A stretch of 64,000 nt of DNA from Holothuria scabra (GCA_037179385.1 CM074189.1:22815648-22879647); one strand, 5' to 3'; counted from the stretch's first letter, positions 24,561-38,084 are shown. Translations and numbers: made by a program. The notes: generated by a model not told the origin, from the letters alone.

Positions 24561-26098
24561 GTTGCACCAGCGTGAAACATGAAACGTACTATAACAGGAG
24601 TGACATGTTCTGCCAATAATATTTCGTTGCAATGGCAACTCAGGTTTGAAGTCGCGTAACAGGAGGTCAAATGTACGGTTTTACTTCAAAAACTGCTGGT
24701 CGTTGGCTTTTGTTTAAATGTGGTGAAGATGTGCCCCAAACTGAGAAAATGTGTCTCGTAGAGCCCGGTCCAAGGTGAAGCTAATCTTTTCCATAATTGT
24801 CTTGCGTATAGAAATCTTCTTCTTTAATTGTATGGGGTCTGAAAGTATTGTGGGTCAATATTTGTTACCGTTTCATAAGACGTAAAATAACGCCTCGTGG
24901 ATACACAAACATCGGTGCACGCGGAAGTGACAATTTGACTTGCGCATCGTTCTTTTCGGCAATGTGCTTATACTAAAAACGCACTACATCATAATGCTGT
25001 TAATAGCTGAAATTCATAAATTCATCGTCGTCCATGATATCAGTTCAATAACCACTGCAATTGCTTCACGAACTCGATGGTTTTCCACTCTCCAACGTAG
25101 GCCTACATAATTAGTTAGTTTGACTTACACATTTCCGCTAAATACTGTTAAAATTAACAGCTCGGTTTGCGCGTCTGCTTCTCAAACGAAGCTCGAATAT
25201 CACCACGCGACTTTCATGCCGCGTCGTAGAAATCTAAAGCGCAATATTTTCAGGGCGCGGATGTCAGCTCGAAGACGTGAACTGTGGGCTAAAACGCCGC
25301 GCGGCCCTGACCACGTCGTGTAAACTTAAGCTCCCTAATGACGCGTGTGGCCGCACGCAGTAAACTTCGTAATGCGCGAGTGGTAGGCTAAGCGCGCGTA
25401 TCTGATTGGTTAATCAACTGACCGAATTTGTTGGTGTAACATGAAATGATATGCGTTTTGTTCGTCTTGGCCTAACTATAGGGAGCTTACACGCGTGTAA
25501 AAGCCAACTGACGCAACCATCTTCTGGAGGACAAATAACACACATGGAAATGTGGTGCGTGGCGGGATGTCTTTTAGAACAACTAGTGCGTCCGCTGAAT
25601 TTGACCTTTTGACCTTTGGTGCAAGCTCTTCACAGAGGTCATGTACCGACCTCACTGCGTTGCGCGTTTCTCTATTTTTTCATCCAGGAGTACATTGTGC
25701 AACAATGTTGCTAAGGTTCTATCGTGCGCGCGTATCGGTAACACACCTACTGCGTATGATCAGTAATATCTGGAAGCCAAATAAAAACACGCTGACGTCA
25801 TTATTTTCACTTCTGGAATGCGTTTCTGGCACATCAAATTTGGCTTGAGTGTTTGTAGCTAAAATCCCGAAAGGAGCTTGATAGAATTAAGTCCAAAGTT
25901 TAATAGCGATGAGATCAGCAACTTCCCGGATTGCCCTCTTGTTACAGTTTTTTTTTCTCATTCTGTCTGTTGGTGTTGTTAATTTGTAAGTGTTTGTAAA
26001 TTAAAAGATGTTAACCATGGAAACAGACAATTTATTTTAGGATGTATCTGGTTTTTCATTACACGTTGGGGCATGTAACTTGAAGGATATTTCAATTA

Positions 26099-26300
26099 CA
26101 TGGTTCTTGGAACGACTGTATACGGTTCTCAGAAGCCCTTTCTATCGTTTTTGTCAACTGCTGTGCTTTATAACATGGTCGCTACCCTTCTTTTATCACA
26201 GTTTGAAACATTCGAGCAACCTGTTGACTTAAAAGTTTAGGCGTTGTTAAAAAAAAAAAAAGGACGGGTGATTTCTTTTCATAATGAAGCAATTTCACCT
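26099..26300. repeat. Left-flank block, remainder of copy 2
   Basis: Resumes homology to 7142-7402 (TGGTTCTTGGAACGACTGTA). It leads directly into a single array unit, just as in copy 1. Confidence 0.8.
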
Positions 26301-27390
26301 GTTTAAATTTTCAACACTGATATCCTTTTCTGAAATGCGTAGACCCCCTCATCAAAACAAACTCACCACCTATTACCTGCCACTCCTAACAGGAAGTTGC
26401 TAAATTTTAACAACCTTCTGTTAATGTCACTAGAACCGGTAGACCGCCTCCATTTGCGAGTATGAATGCCTTGCATTCTGGTTGTTTCGTTTGCGAGAGT
26501 GTTCTTGGTTTCCGTTTTTGATGGTTGACCATTTGTGTTATTCGTTTAAGCTGGTTTTTCCGTGTCCTTTTTTGAACGTAAAAACAATCAAACAAAAAAA
26601 AAAACATAGATTAGACTATGCATATCGACACTCCAATGCATTGGGGTAGATGAACGTATATTGATGAAAGTATATTAATTAGAAGCGAATTATCAGAGAT
26701 CTTCAAATATGATAGTCTACCGTGCACCATCAGTTGCTAGTAGGTCTGGCGGCCATTTTTCAAAATGAAGGCTATGGCTTAGTAGGCGTCAGTATTTTTG
26801 ATAATAAAACTTTGATAGAAACTCTTTTCAATACGTGCAGGGTATCATATGAATAACAATAACATCCCCTATTGAATGGTAACATATACGATGGGTATGT
26901 TAGTTAGTGAAACTACATTTTTATGCAGAAAGTGTGATTTTAGCCATTTTAATCGTAATTTAAAAAACATGAATTCACGTATTTCTTCATGGGGTAATGC
27001 AGTAAAACGTATCATACAATCAGGTACTTTATATAGGTACCATTGTGTCAAAATAATAAGGTTATTGCTTGTTAAAAACGAAAGTAACAATGTTTCAAAG
27101 TTAACAAGTTGACATTTAAAACAGTAGATTATTTTGATTTTGTACCAGTAGTACAACTGAGGGAACAGAAATACAACCATTATTGTACACTTGGGATCCT
27201 AAACATAACAGTCCAGCTTTGATTTCAATGTCCATGCTTGTGTAAATTTTCGGACTTCTTGTATTAAATCTATAATGGCCACCATTCGTCAATACATCTT
27301 TTGCCTATTTTCCTTTAATTTCAACACTTCACGCTGATTTTCGATGAGAAACGCTGATATTTTGCCGTCAAATGGCATTACAAGATACAA
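26301..27390 (+). repeat. Ninth array unit, LRR exon deleted
   Basis: Matches the array unit from TTTCACCTGTTTAAA to the CAAATGGCATTACAAGATAC end. The part between the poly(A) run (about 26592-26604) and the post-exon segment (about 26615) is missing, so acceptor, exon and donor are all gone. It is more diverged than units 1-8. It is followed by the tail block, giving the same order as the first copy of the locus. Confidence 0.85.
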
Positions 27391-30380
27391 CTCAGGGACA
27401 TGATTGTTCTTTTTATACACAAAATTCGTAAACCAAGATGGCGGCTAGAGGTCTCCTAAATTCTATCTTTGATTCAGAATTTTCATCCAACAACAAAATA
27501 GGAATGGCCACTCGTTTATATAGTGCAGTAAGATGCACTTATCAGCAATTTTATACTTGGTTTTTGCTCATTTTCCAACTATGGTATTGATCGGTCAATT
27601 GACTTAGGTACCCCATGACCCCCACATTGCCCCTTTTCCTCAGCAGCTACCACATGGAGGCATTACTATAGCTAAATCAAGAGCATCCCTGACTTCGATG
27701 GCTTTCAGATACATCTTAGTGCTAGGGCCTATTGGCAATTGCAGGATAATTCTGACATAAACAGTGAACAGAGTTAAGTTAATTCACTACCCATGTATAA
27801 ATATGGTTTCATGTGCAAAAATGTCGGCTAAAGGTAACACATTTCATACTATTCCAACTAATTTTTAAATTTGCAAGGAAATTCCCTATCAAGAAAACAA
27901 TACCCTCCAGCTACATGCTACAATGGATGCAGTCTAAAGGATATCTAACATTTGTTGAAGTACATATACCAGTTTTAAGATGTTGGTCACAAGTTAATTA
28001 GTCATATTTCCGTGCGACAGCTCCGAAAAGTGGCAATGTTAGCCTAACCATGTTCATTTTTCATTGCGAAGGCTTCCAGAAACTTTAATTGTATTATATC
28101 AGATCGTTGACATTAACAAGGTACTCTTTTCCAAAACTGAGGATACATTTTAAGGGACAGCCACTTTTTCCATTGTATTCATCGCCTATCTTCCAAGATG
28201 ACGATCTGGAGTTAAGAAGTAGAGAAGCCCATGAAAGTGTAAATTTGACAGGCTGTAAAATTAGTTCCTCTCCGAATCTCTCCGAATGATTTTGTTTTCT
28301 TTATTACTTTGTCTAAGTTTGGTGCAACCGATTTGAAACGGTCGGGTTTCATTTACTGTACGCTACTCTATGAAAGGGTCATTTTGAATTGAAAAATGAT
28401 AGACTTTCATTTGTCTTAAAGTTATAAATTTTTCTAGGTAAATACCAATATTTTTACCTTTATAAGTTGACATAGTAAATTGAACGTTCTTAATTTATCT
28501 TGAAAGCCCTATGGGGTCCCAAATTTTTTTGGGTCAAATATGAATATACAGAAACCCCGGGCAATTCTAGAATTACAGAAAGAGAAAGGCGTTCTTTTCT
28601 TACTATGATTCCCCAAAATATCATTTGTACAACGTGCTGACTTCCATGTATTGAAACCAGCTATTTAACACAATTCAGATCAAAATACCCAAAGTCAAAT
28701 TGCCCGCCAAAAGAAGTGTCATCTGATGGGAAAACCTGTTCTTGCTGGGACACTGGTAACATTGGTAAAAGTGGTAATAAGTGGTCATTACCGGTAATAA
28801 ACGACACAAAGTGGAACAGAAACTTTTTCTACTATAAGAAGTGTGACGTTTCTATAACCAAAACACGTAAAGAATAAATGAGATGAGATTAAAGATGAGC
28901 GTAATTTTAATGACTTAAATTTCCAGTTTTGTTAAAAAATTCAGGTATTTCAAAGGACTATATCTGTATATGTTAAGTCCAGTTGCGTTAGAAAAATTAG
29001 GTTCGAGTGTAGGCAAACCAAATACAAAAGTGACCATTTGTTTGCTTCATAGTCCTCTTCAGTTGATTGAACTGCAAATAAACACAAGAACATCTCTCAC
29101 TATGTTAATGGAATAGATGGAATGATAAAATGGGACTTAAATCATTTACATTACATTACGTAAAGGGAAAAAGTTGGCACTTGAATGATTTCTTTAGGAG
29201 AAATTAACAATTAACTCATTAACTGAAATAAGGCCTAGATCCTTGGTAGGGCACACATGCATGAGACTAAAGGCATGTCAGTATTTTAAGGAAAGTTTCT
29301 AATTATCTTTTTAATTATTACTAGGCGTTGCTTCCTATTATTGTGCAGTATAGATACATGTTACACGTACATCTAAGCCACACTAGCCCGTAGTATTTAA
29401 GATCATGACTAAAGGAAAATTGACATTAAAGAAAGGTCGTCCTCTATTAGAACGAATTGGTCTAAGGCACAATACTGTTATTTGTGACTTTGTTCTTGTA
29501 CAATTCACATAAGATGTTTTTTTTTTCCAATTAAAGCAATAACTATTTTTTTTTACCTTGAGCACTTGGTGCAAGGTGCAGTAACTTTCAGAAAAGCCAA
29601 GAAAGACAGAGTGTATGTGACTTACCAAAGAACAATGACATCAAAAATTATTGTGCAATTTACCATTTAAAAATTTAGTGACTTAAGGCCCAATTTTCTC
29701 ATCCCAAACAGTACCAATTCTCCCAACCTTCTTCATTAAGCCCCTCCCGTAATTGTCTAAAATTCACCCTCCTCCCGACACAATCTCATTTTATTGCTTC
29801 AGGGTGAATATAGAAAGCTTATTGTGTATAACCAAATACTATCAGAACAGTTCGTGCTTTGTAATATAAGTTTTGGTACTCTGCATTGTTTGAATTAGCA
29901 GTCAATCAAAAAGCTGAGCCAATTGAGAGTTTCTGTTACCCTATACTAGAAGTGTAGTTTGGGGTGAGAGAATTGTCCCTTTAACTTCAACATTTTACAT
30001 CCCAGCTTGGGAATATCCTACGAAAATGGGAGTTAAACTGTTAAAATGTCATGTTTCAATGCTTTTTACTATCTTTTTATTTACTTATTTATTTTATTTT
30101 ATCAATTTTTTTTTTTTTTAATTTAGGGTACACTTTAAGATAATGCTGCTTATGAGAGCAGGAATCGGAAACTTAAGTCACACACTCTTAAAATGTTGGG
30201 CAAATTTTTTGACCAACTTTTAACCAACACTGGGGAAATATATATCCGACCAACAATTATTGACCATCTCGGTTGGTTAGTTGCGCTACGTATTGTTGGG
30301 CAATTTGTTTTACCCGATATGTAGCAATGTGACAATTACCCAACTTGCCAGTTGGGCAAAATATTACCATTGTTTGGTAA
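27391..30380. repeat. Tail block (copy B of the segmental duplication)
   Basis: Collinear with 19311-22504, with small indels and substitutions. The 253-bp segment that is doubled in copy A is single here (about 27945-28180). The 66-codon open frame at 28089-28289 aligns to 20247-20447, but the differences are nearly all replacements, so it is not a conserved gene. Confidence 0.85.
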
Positions 30381-31200
30381 AACGATCAATTTCTCCTTAC
30401 CTAGAAGCTGGGGTTGTTTCATTTTTTTTTCCTGTTATTGTGAAACGCACACTGGAATTTTTCAGAGAAGGTACCTTCTACAAGTCTTAAAAGTTTCGGG
30501 CTTTTTCTAAAGTCCTCCCATGCAAACTTTTTCCAAAGTCTTCCCAACCATTCTGCAAAGGGCCGTTCGACGAAACCAAAAAGTCCTCCCGGGCATTCAT
30601 AATGCTAGACCTTAAAGGGGAGGAGTATTTCAATTTAGAATTCATGTTTGACTATTATATATACATATATTCAGGGACATTTGTTTGTTATTATGAAAGA
30701 TCAACTATGCACGTGTCTTCAAAATATTTCATGTTCTCATTCTTTATGCTGTATTGTATTATTGAGAAGCATGATTTCCTACAAGAAATCACCATCGGGA
30801 GCTTCAATTCATTTCAATAAGACCTGCATTAGGTGATAAACACAAATTTCATTTGAGAAATTCAGAGTGCTCCATTCGGATAGAAGGTATATTAACCTGG
30901 TGTTCCCATAAATTTCATAGCATAGATACATCGACTTTCCTCTTATTGTCTTAGAAAAATTGCCACAGTATACGTGAACGTTCGGCAAAATATTAACGTG
31001 AATGTAAATTATTAGAAATAGCAGTTATATTAAAAACCATCAATTAGTTAAACGTTTAACCAACGTTGGGTAAACAAATTCACATAACCATTTAACCAAC
31101 GTTGGTCAAAAAGTTTCTTGGTTAATTTGCCCAATATTGGGCAAATTTTAACCAACATCTACGTTGTCCAGAAAATTTTACACATTTCCTTAAGAGCGTA
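30180..31200. mobile_element. Candidate non-autonomous DNA transposon
   Basis: Left end ACACTCTTAAAATGTTGGGC (from about 30180) and right end, read on the opposite strand, ACGCTCTTAAGGAAATGT (about 31183-31200) resemble each other. Both are followed by TTGGGCAAA, TTGACCAAC and TTAACCAAC motifs. No transposase is seen. An internally deleted relative lies at 22362-22503. Target-site duplication is unclear, so the call is tentative. Confidence 0.4.
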
Positions 31201-34200
31201 GTACAAATGACCAGTTTGTGTAGGACGATAACATAAGCAAAAATCAAACAGAAGATACCCAAATGTCCACCTTCTCCTCGCAAATCCCTCTCTCCCTTCC
31301 CACCATTTTAATCTGTTTTCCTCTCCCTCCCTCCCTTTCCAGCTCACTCCTCTGAAAAATTTGTAAACGGCAAATGAAGAAACTTCAATGCACCATTCAT
31401 TTGAAGGCTGATAGGAAATGTTGATTTGTGCACATTCAAATTGATATTTTCCCAAATTGTAACATGTAAGAAAGATCAGATATCCACAACCACTGCAGCT
31501 TGACCAGGGAAACAAACTTGCTAATGAGCCAAATAGCACTACAGTGACCCCACAGTATGAAAGTGTCCTCACACAGCAAGGAGAGATCTGTGTACTGGCA
31601 GCTCCGTGGTAACATATACTAAAATTACGTGAAGGATACGTTATTAGCTGACTAAGAACTCATGGTGTGTACACAACGGACACAAGCAGTAACAAGAATA
31701 GGTTTTTATTCTAAAAATGCCTCCACTGTCGTTGTGTTTCATGAAATTTTGCCTTGAGGCCAAAAAAAAAAAAAAAGATGAAAATGGTCAAAATGTCACA
31801 CTGTTCTTTGGTTAATCATGTTGCTATGAAGGATGTGTTGCCCCCTCCCCCTAATTTGAAACCTGTTCAGCAAATTGTAGAAAAATCCATTGTCACTTAG
31901 AGAATCTGAAACCTTTTGAAAAGTGAGACAGATATTTTTCCCTGTTTAGTGTAACATAAGCTCTACCAAAACTTTGTGGGTTTAGCTAAAGATATTCATG
32001 ACATACTGTAGGCTGCTTTTTCTTGGTGATGTACAATATAACCATGAACCAGAAAAATTTGTGGCTGTCATTTCTCTGGGAAGCTTCCAATTAATATCAC
32101 TTGTAATTTTGTAAACATACGTCTTCCACTCTTATTGTGGAGCTAGCAATTAAGATGTAGAGGGTAGCTTGCATCTCAAGCCCCTGTTGTGATAGGTCCT
32201 ACAGCAAGTATACTCACTGAGAAAAAACAAAGGAAATAAATTAAAGAAATTACGCATCAGATTTATCGGTTAACAAGCAAATGATCAGACTAAGAGATTC
32301 TTTAAACTCACAACTAAAATGGTAATGTTAGATTATTTAATGATTAAAACCATTAGTTCCAAATTCTTGACCAGCCACTTTTTACCATAATTTATCAATT
32401 GTATGCAACCACCGGAACATACGAAAGTTTCATATTAACTCACAGGTTCTACAAAAAAAATTATATATGACTAACAAGGCTAAACAAGTGCTGTCATGAG
32501 CTGACCTCCTTCAGATCGGTCACAAAATAGTTAAAATCAACTCAATGAGCCCCTTTAAGTTCTAATCTCAGAATTAAACATAGGACAAAAGTGTCTCAAC
32601 TGGATGTAGCGTAGTTAAGAGTCTGAAGTCGGCAGTTTCTCTTTAAAAATTCAATCGTAAATGCTCAAACTTGTTTAAGCTTTTCGCTTACTTTGAAAGA
32701 AGACCAATGAAAATTTTGCAAGTCGGAGGTTGCAGCATAGTGGAACCTTGGATACGAACCATAACGGTGACCAGTTGTCCAATTATGTGTGATACCCTTT
32801 TTCATTCACTAAGCCCATTCACTTCTCTTGCCCTCTATATGTTCTTCTTTTAATAATACTCCATGTCATCTTCAGTTTAACACCCGTTAAAAAATTTCAA
32901 TAAATTAACTCTGAATCAAGATCTTGCGTAATTGAGTATTTTGGGGCAATTGAAGAAGAATGGAAAGTTTAAATATTCAAAAGAAACTCATTTTAGTAGA
33001 TAGCGATTGTCAGGGAGTGAACTTTGGCTAGAGTCGTCGTCATAAGCTTTCCAAGAAAGCCAAAATAGCGCGAACTAACTTGCGAAGTTTAAAACTACAC
33101 ATTTTCCGTCCTAAAGGTGAGAATATGTTGAAATATCATTTGAAAGAGACAGAATACGTAATATTTCGAAAATATAATAATATTTTTCTTGTTATCCTTT
33201 ATCTTTACTAAAGTCATGTGGGGAAACGAGAGGTAAAAATTTCAAAACTTTGTAAACGAGATATTTCAAGAAAGGTACATTTTATATGCATATATTATTA
33301 ATTTAATTGTGTCTATTGATTTTTGTGGAGGTCAAAGACAATTCGGGGTCACAAAGCGTCAAATGGTAAATGCTCTAGAGCAAACTTGTAAACATGATAT
33401 TTCATAAAGAGTAAGTGTGACTAAGCTCATGTTTGGTGTTTAGGTTTGCTCTACATGATGATTCCTATACTTTGGTGGAAGTCAAACGTCATGTGGGGTC
33501 ACCAATCATTGCAGTCTATAAACCTTGTTTGCACGATTCCAGAAGGAAGGAAGCTTGAACAGTTTTCAAACCAGTCATTTCCGTTTCCCCCCTTCGCGCA
33601 TTTTAACCTGGAATTTCATCCCCTGTGCACAGCGACATATTCTATTAAATAGAATATTCAAAAGCCAGATTTATGTTTGTTTTGTTGAAAATGAACATAT
33701 TTCAAGCATTCTGGTGAAAGTTTAATTCACTTCCCATGTTCGGATTTCGAGATAATAGCCATTGAAATTGACATATTTTCTATAAAAGGTGAACTTGGAG
33801 CAGCAGGTGTTCTCATGGATTCATATTGTATGTTTTCTGTTTCCCTATTTTTTATTCTATTATTTTGATCTTGATTTTTAGTAAGGATACTATCTTACCC
33901 TTAAGGCATGAAAAGGTTTTAAAATTCCATTTGTAAGGATGCACCAATGATATCAATAACGCAGAGTTTAGTTGAAAAAATGGTGGTAAATTATTAACTA
34001 AAACAAAACTTTGGTAAACAATGTGAATACTTGACATAACGCCTGCTTGCTTCAAGTTCATTCTTTGCAGAAAGTTCCTTCATTCAGTTGCTAATATCCC
34101 GAGAACTAATCATTGGAAATGAATAAAAATTTCTCCAGAATTCGTAGAAAGTATTCTTCTTTGCTATATCAAAATAAATTTGGCCAATTTTATTCTTTTA

Positions 34201-34959
34201 AGGACATTACCTCAAGCCGTTCCTCGCACGAACATACAGGCGGGCAACAAGCAGAATTCCCCAGCGTGAGTATCGCAAACCGTGCAACTAGCTAATCCGC
34301 GTATGCCCCCCGCAAGAAATTCAATAGAGTTTTGAACGAACAGACGGTGTTGAAAATGTAGACATGAAATGTAACGTAATTAAATAACCCGAAATATATG
34401 AAGTATCATTATAACAGGCACTGTAAAAGTTTCAAGAAAAATGAAAAAGATTGTAAAATGCGAGGGATTGGCTTAACTGTGACTTTGTATTCATGCAATG
34501 GTAGTGGTAAAAACTGTATTGATACAGTGGTGTTCACTCTTTAATTAGTTTGGTAATCTTTTTCGAGCTCTGGAAATGACAAAATCCATTATTTGCTTTT
34601 TGTAACACCAGATCATCGAGTGACACCGGCAACTACAATTGCTCTTTTTTATCTGTCTTTCATAAAAATTCCCAACTTTTCGTCCGAAAAGACAACAAAG
34701 TTTCGAAAAATTCCGAAAATCTCATCGAAGAGCTTTTCAGTCCGTAGGCCTTAGATAGAAAGGAGATTTCGATTTTCGATTTTTCGATTTTACTTTGTCG
34801 ACTGCTACGAGATTTCGTTTATTTTAGCATCTGCGCATACGTCCTGTTGCCTCCCTCGTCCACTAGCTATATTAAGAACGTATCCACCTCGGATTAGATG
34901 TTCGTCCCAAACTGCAACGAACGTTCAAATGTGTGACGTCATATAATTTTTGAAAATGG
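31201..34959. other. Intergenic stretch, no recognised gene
   Basis: AT-rich sequence without a convincing coding frame on either strand. 33240-33730 contains diverged pieces of the TTGTAAAC...GATAT / GGTCAAA repeat family seen at 44.5 kb. The longest open frame (31159-31572, minus) has no recognisable domain. Confidence 0.6.
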
Positions 34960-35170
34960 ATTTAGTGGCGAGAATACATGCTAACTTCTACTGACGAAGC
35001 CAGACGTTTTGTTTGGAGGGGGCCAGTTGGACAGGGTTTGATTCCCGGCCAGGGGGAGGGATCTAAGTGGAGAGGTTGAGAAATGTTTGAATATTTAAGT
35101 ACCCTCGGATGCAATGTGATGCAGTCATTTTTGGGGTTCCTTTTCAAAAATAAATAAATAAATAAAACAA
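34960..35170 (+). mobile_element. Possible tRNA-derived SINE fragment
   Basis: GGTTTGATTCCCGG near 35036 resembles a polymerase III B box. About 110 bp later there is a short (AAAT)n tail (about 35145-35165). An A box is not clear. SINEs of this form occur widely in invertebrate genomes; support here is the B box and tail only. Confidence 0.3.
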
Positions 35171-35506
35171 ATTGCACTACAAAGAATAAGGACACAATGA
35201 ATCAAGCCCTGAACTGTAATAAGGAAGATTTTCCTTTGAACATCAAAGGTTGTCAGTACTTTGATGTAGTAGTTTAGCCTACACCAGTCAGGCGTCTTCC
35301 AATAATAATGTACTTCTCACAAGAGGCGAATCTGGGGTCACTTGTGAGGGGGGCAAATCACCATATTTACGAGATAAAACATTCCCTCCCTCCCCTACCC
35401 CGTTTGCAAAGACTTTACATATAATTCAGAGATCGAGGGTTATTGATTTTTTTTAAAGGAACCCACGTGAAGCTGGTACAAAGGCGTAAAGGATCATTTC
35501 AGTTTC

Positions 35507-36645
35507 AGTAAACATACTTGGGGGAGGGGGGGGGGTTGTCTCGCACTCACCTTTTAATTATAAACAACAACAATTATGGTAGCGTCCGAGTTTGGCCGTG
35601 GGCTGAAGTAGGCGTTGTCGCTCCTAAAAGTAAAACCGTCTACCGAATACTGCTGATCGATTACTGCATCAGTCGGTATAGGTTAACGTGAGGTTCCAAA
35701 AATGTAATGGCTAGAGAAACCAACTAGACTATCCGAGCGTGAAAACGGTCTACGAGGATGACGATATCGCCAAGATTGAAAACAACACCTGTCCAAAAGA
35801 TAGCCAAATTCCAATCCAGAGAAACTGCATTAAGCCTGAAGTGATCCACAAACGTACAGGAGAATTGTAGCACAATTAGCTGCTGTCCAGAGGAAGGGAT
35901 ATGCGAACAGTATAAAAACAGAGATGAACAGGTGGACGTCTCGACTGGAATAGGTGTGAAAGTCCGCTCCTTAATCGGTGTGAAAGTCCGCTCCTTAATT
36001 AGGCTAGATAAATATGAAAGTCCGCTCCTCGATGAGATAAATGTGAGTGAAAATCAGCTCCTTTATTGGATTTGGGGCCTAATATGAAATCCCGCTCCTT
36101 CACCATGTTAGATATTGAGTGGTACGGGATCTTGGGTTGTAGTTCCAGACGAAAAAACAGAGGAGAATTATTTTATTTGGTGATTTGGTTCCAAAATAAA
36201 AGATGATCAAGTTGAAATAATTCGACCGGCCTAATAATAATCACTGAAATATTTACATTACAAAGTTGACTAGGCTACATGTTTCTGCTTCGAGGTCTGT
36301 TGCACTAGTGTCCAGCTCGCAGGCTCTGTCTTGTGAATCGTGTGAGCTCTGAACACCTCCAGTCCCCTGATTGGTCAAAAGTTATGACGCACCCATATAA
36401 ATAAGTATTATGATATAAATGACCAATGAGGAGGCTGCAAAGGGGGAAATTGGTCACACCTCAAAAATATGGGTTACAGCGTGCACGTGCATCTACGGCA
36501 ATGTGATATGTCACGTCCACTGGTAACACGTGACGGCAAACAGGAAGGGCCCTGGGAATCTAGAACAAAAGGAAGAGAGCGTTGCTCGTAAACAACAAGA
36601 CGGCGTCTGCTAAAGGTCATGAAGAGTGCACCATACTATATGACA
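35507..36645 (-). repeat. 3' LTR of the Ty3/gypsy element
   Basis: On the minus strand it begins TGTCATATAGTATGG, directly after the purine tract. It aligns over its length to 62587-63739. It contains short tandem repeats of a GAAAGTCCGCTCCT-type unit at about 35950-36090 and a G-rich run near its other end (35520-35540). The outer boundary is set by where the two LTRs stop matching. Confidence 0.85.
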
Positions 36646-36654
36646 TTCCCCTTT
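36646..36654 (-). promoter_or_regulatory. Polypurine tract of the Ty3/gypsy element
   Basis: Minus-strand AAAGGGGAA lies immediately before the TGTCAT start of the 3' LTR, the expected position of the primer for plus-strand synthesis. It also supports the LTR boundary. Confidence 0.7.
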
Positions 36655-37653
36655 GTCTTTTTAAAAATTAGAATTTAGAATTACAATATTGACTACGACC
36701 GGGGGATAATACAAAATATGCATTCTTTGTCAAGTAGATTAAACATTAAACACAAAATGATGAGAGAGATGGGTAAGTGCGTGACAATGGAAGGGAGGTG
36801 GGTCCCAAACTCAGAATGAAATTAAAATGAGCATGGCGTAATCATACATTGGAATTAAATATTTTCTTTAAAGTAAACAACGTATTTACACGAGGAAGAT
36901 CAAATGTCAAGGGAATAGATCTCATGACAACTTTAAAATAAAATCATGAGCAGAGATCGAATAACATAAGTAACTTTCGAAAGTAGACGTAGGGCTACTT
37001 CACTACCCTTAAGAAGAGATTATATTGAGCAGTGCCAACTGAAACAAGAATATGTAGGTGTACTCCGAATAATAACATCTGGTGAGGCGTTAACTAGAAA
37101 ATTCTACCTACGCAATAACTTGAAACATTGTTCATCTGACTGCAAGGATACGGTAAAGTTATTAAAATGATAAGCTTAGGAGTTACAAACCACATTAAAA
37201 TGTGAAAACATTCTCTTGTTGAAAAAAGATGTGTAGCGAGACTCAAATTGATAGATTAAGGTAATACAACTGTATGAGCACTGTACGACTGTAAACAGGC
37301 AGAGAAAACACTGTCGGGTTCAACAACCAGACCAGTGTTGCTAATGTTCCAGGTAGATTCTAGTAAACTGGGTAAACGCTCTGACGAATCCACAATGACA
37401 TACCACTCCTGTCTTACATATTTGATTGACAGTGAATATTTGCTCACACTTCAAAGTATAGTGAAACTATCACCACAAGATGCAATCAACTTTCATAAGT
37501 GCATAACGTTTTTTCTGGTTTATCAATGCATTTCAGAGATGTATACAACAGGGCAAAAGGACCACGAAATTATGATAAATACAATATGCAAGGAAGGTTG
37601 TATGAAAAGCAAAACATAAAAAAAGGAAATGTCGCATTGGTGCCCGCCTGTTA
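36655..37653 (-). other. 3' untranslated part of the Ty3/gypsy element
   Basis: Lies between the last gypsy reading frame and the polypurine tract. No domain is seen on either strand. Confidence 0.5.
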
Positions 37654-38037
37654 CTAAAACAATCGCTGAACAAACGCATGAAGACCACCTGTGGTTGGGA
37701 AACGTGCATCTAATAAGTGATCTAGAGTGTCAGTCGTGTCCGCATATTGATGAGCATTCCACCAAAATTTATAGGGCTGAGCATCAGGGAGTGTTCCCAT
37801 AAATCGGATGCTCAGCAAAATCTGTAAATTTCCTCCATGAAAACGTGCACGGCAAACTTCCATCGTGCTATGAGGAGCATGTGCTAGACGTCGAAATTGA
37901 AACTTTATTTGGTGGTCATTTAAAGGCACTATAGCAGCTAAATTATGATTGGGCTTAACGTGGTGCAGGCACAGAGAGACATCAATGGGATCTACATGAT
38001 AAATGGCAAACATATCTTTGCTTGTGACGGAAGGCAA
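37654..38037 (-). CDS. C-terminal gypsy reading frame of unknown role
   Basis: 127-codon open frame on the element's strand, immediately downstream of the integrase C-terminal segment. It has no stop, unlike most of the element, and contains several His and Trp residues. No known domain could be assigned. It may be the end of the pol polyprotein after the integrase or a small separate protein. Being intact in a dead element could be chance. Confidence 0.4.
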   Translation of the reverse strand: MPSVTSKDMFAIYHVDPIDVSLCLHHVKPNHNLAAIVPLNDHQIKFQFRRLAHAPHSTMEVCRARFHGGNLQILLSIRFMGTLPDAQPYKFWWNAHQYADTTDTLDHLLDARFPTTGGLHAFVQRLF

Positions 38038-38084
38038 AACATTGCCTGTTTCATCTTGGAATTGAATATGATGAGGATGGTCAT

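Larger units (their letters stand above)
22557..26098. other. 3.5-kb segment interrupting the duplicated flank
   Basis: Present between two halves of a flank that is continuous at 7120-7150, so it is an insertion in this copy or a deletion in the other. It holds a GT-rich microsatellite and a ~340-bp tandem repeat array; the rest (24700-26090, including a CpG-richer part at 24880-25500) has no recognised gene. I found no terminal inverted repeats or target duplication at its edges. Confidence 0.65.

Noticed and set aside
25552..25848. 98-codon + strand frame in a CpG-richer segment
   Set aside because: No domain, no conserved copy and no splice context; kept as intergenic.
26590..26640. Search for an LRR exon in unit 9
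   Set aside because: The sequence passes from the poly(A) run straight to the post-exon segment. Acceptor, exon and donor are all absent.
35036..35050. Possible tRNA gene from the B-box-like sequence
   Set aside because: No cloverleaf, no clear A box, and an (AAAT)n tail follows, which fits a SINE fragment better.
35940..36110. CRISPR-like short repeats in the LTR
   Set aside because: Repeats are unevenly spaced and present in both LTRs, with no unique spacers, in eukaryotic sequence; they are tandem repeats inside the LTR.
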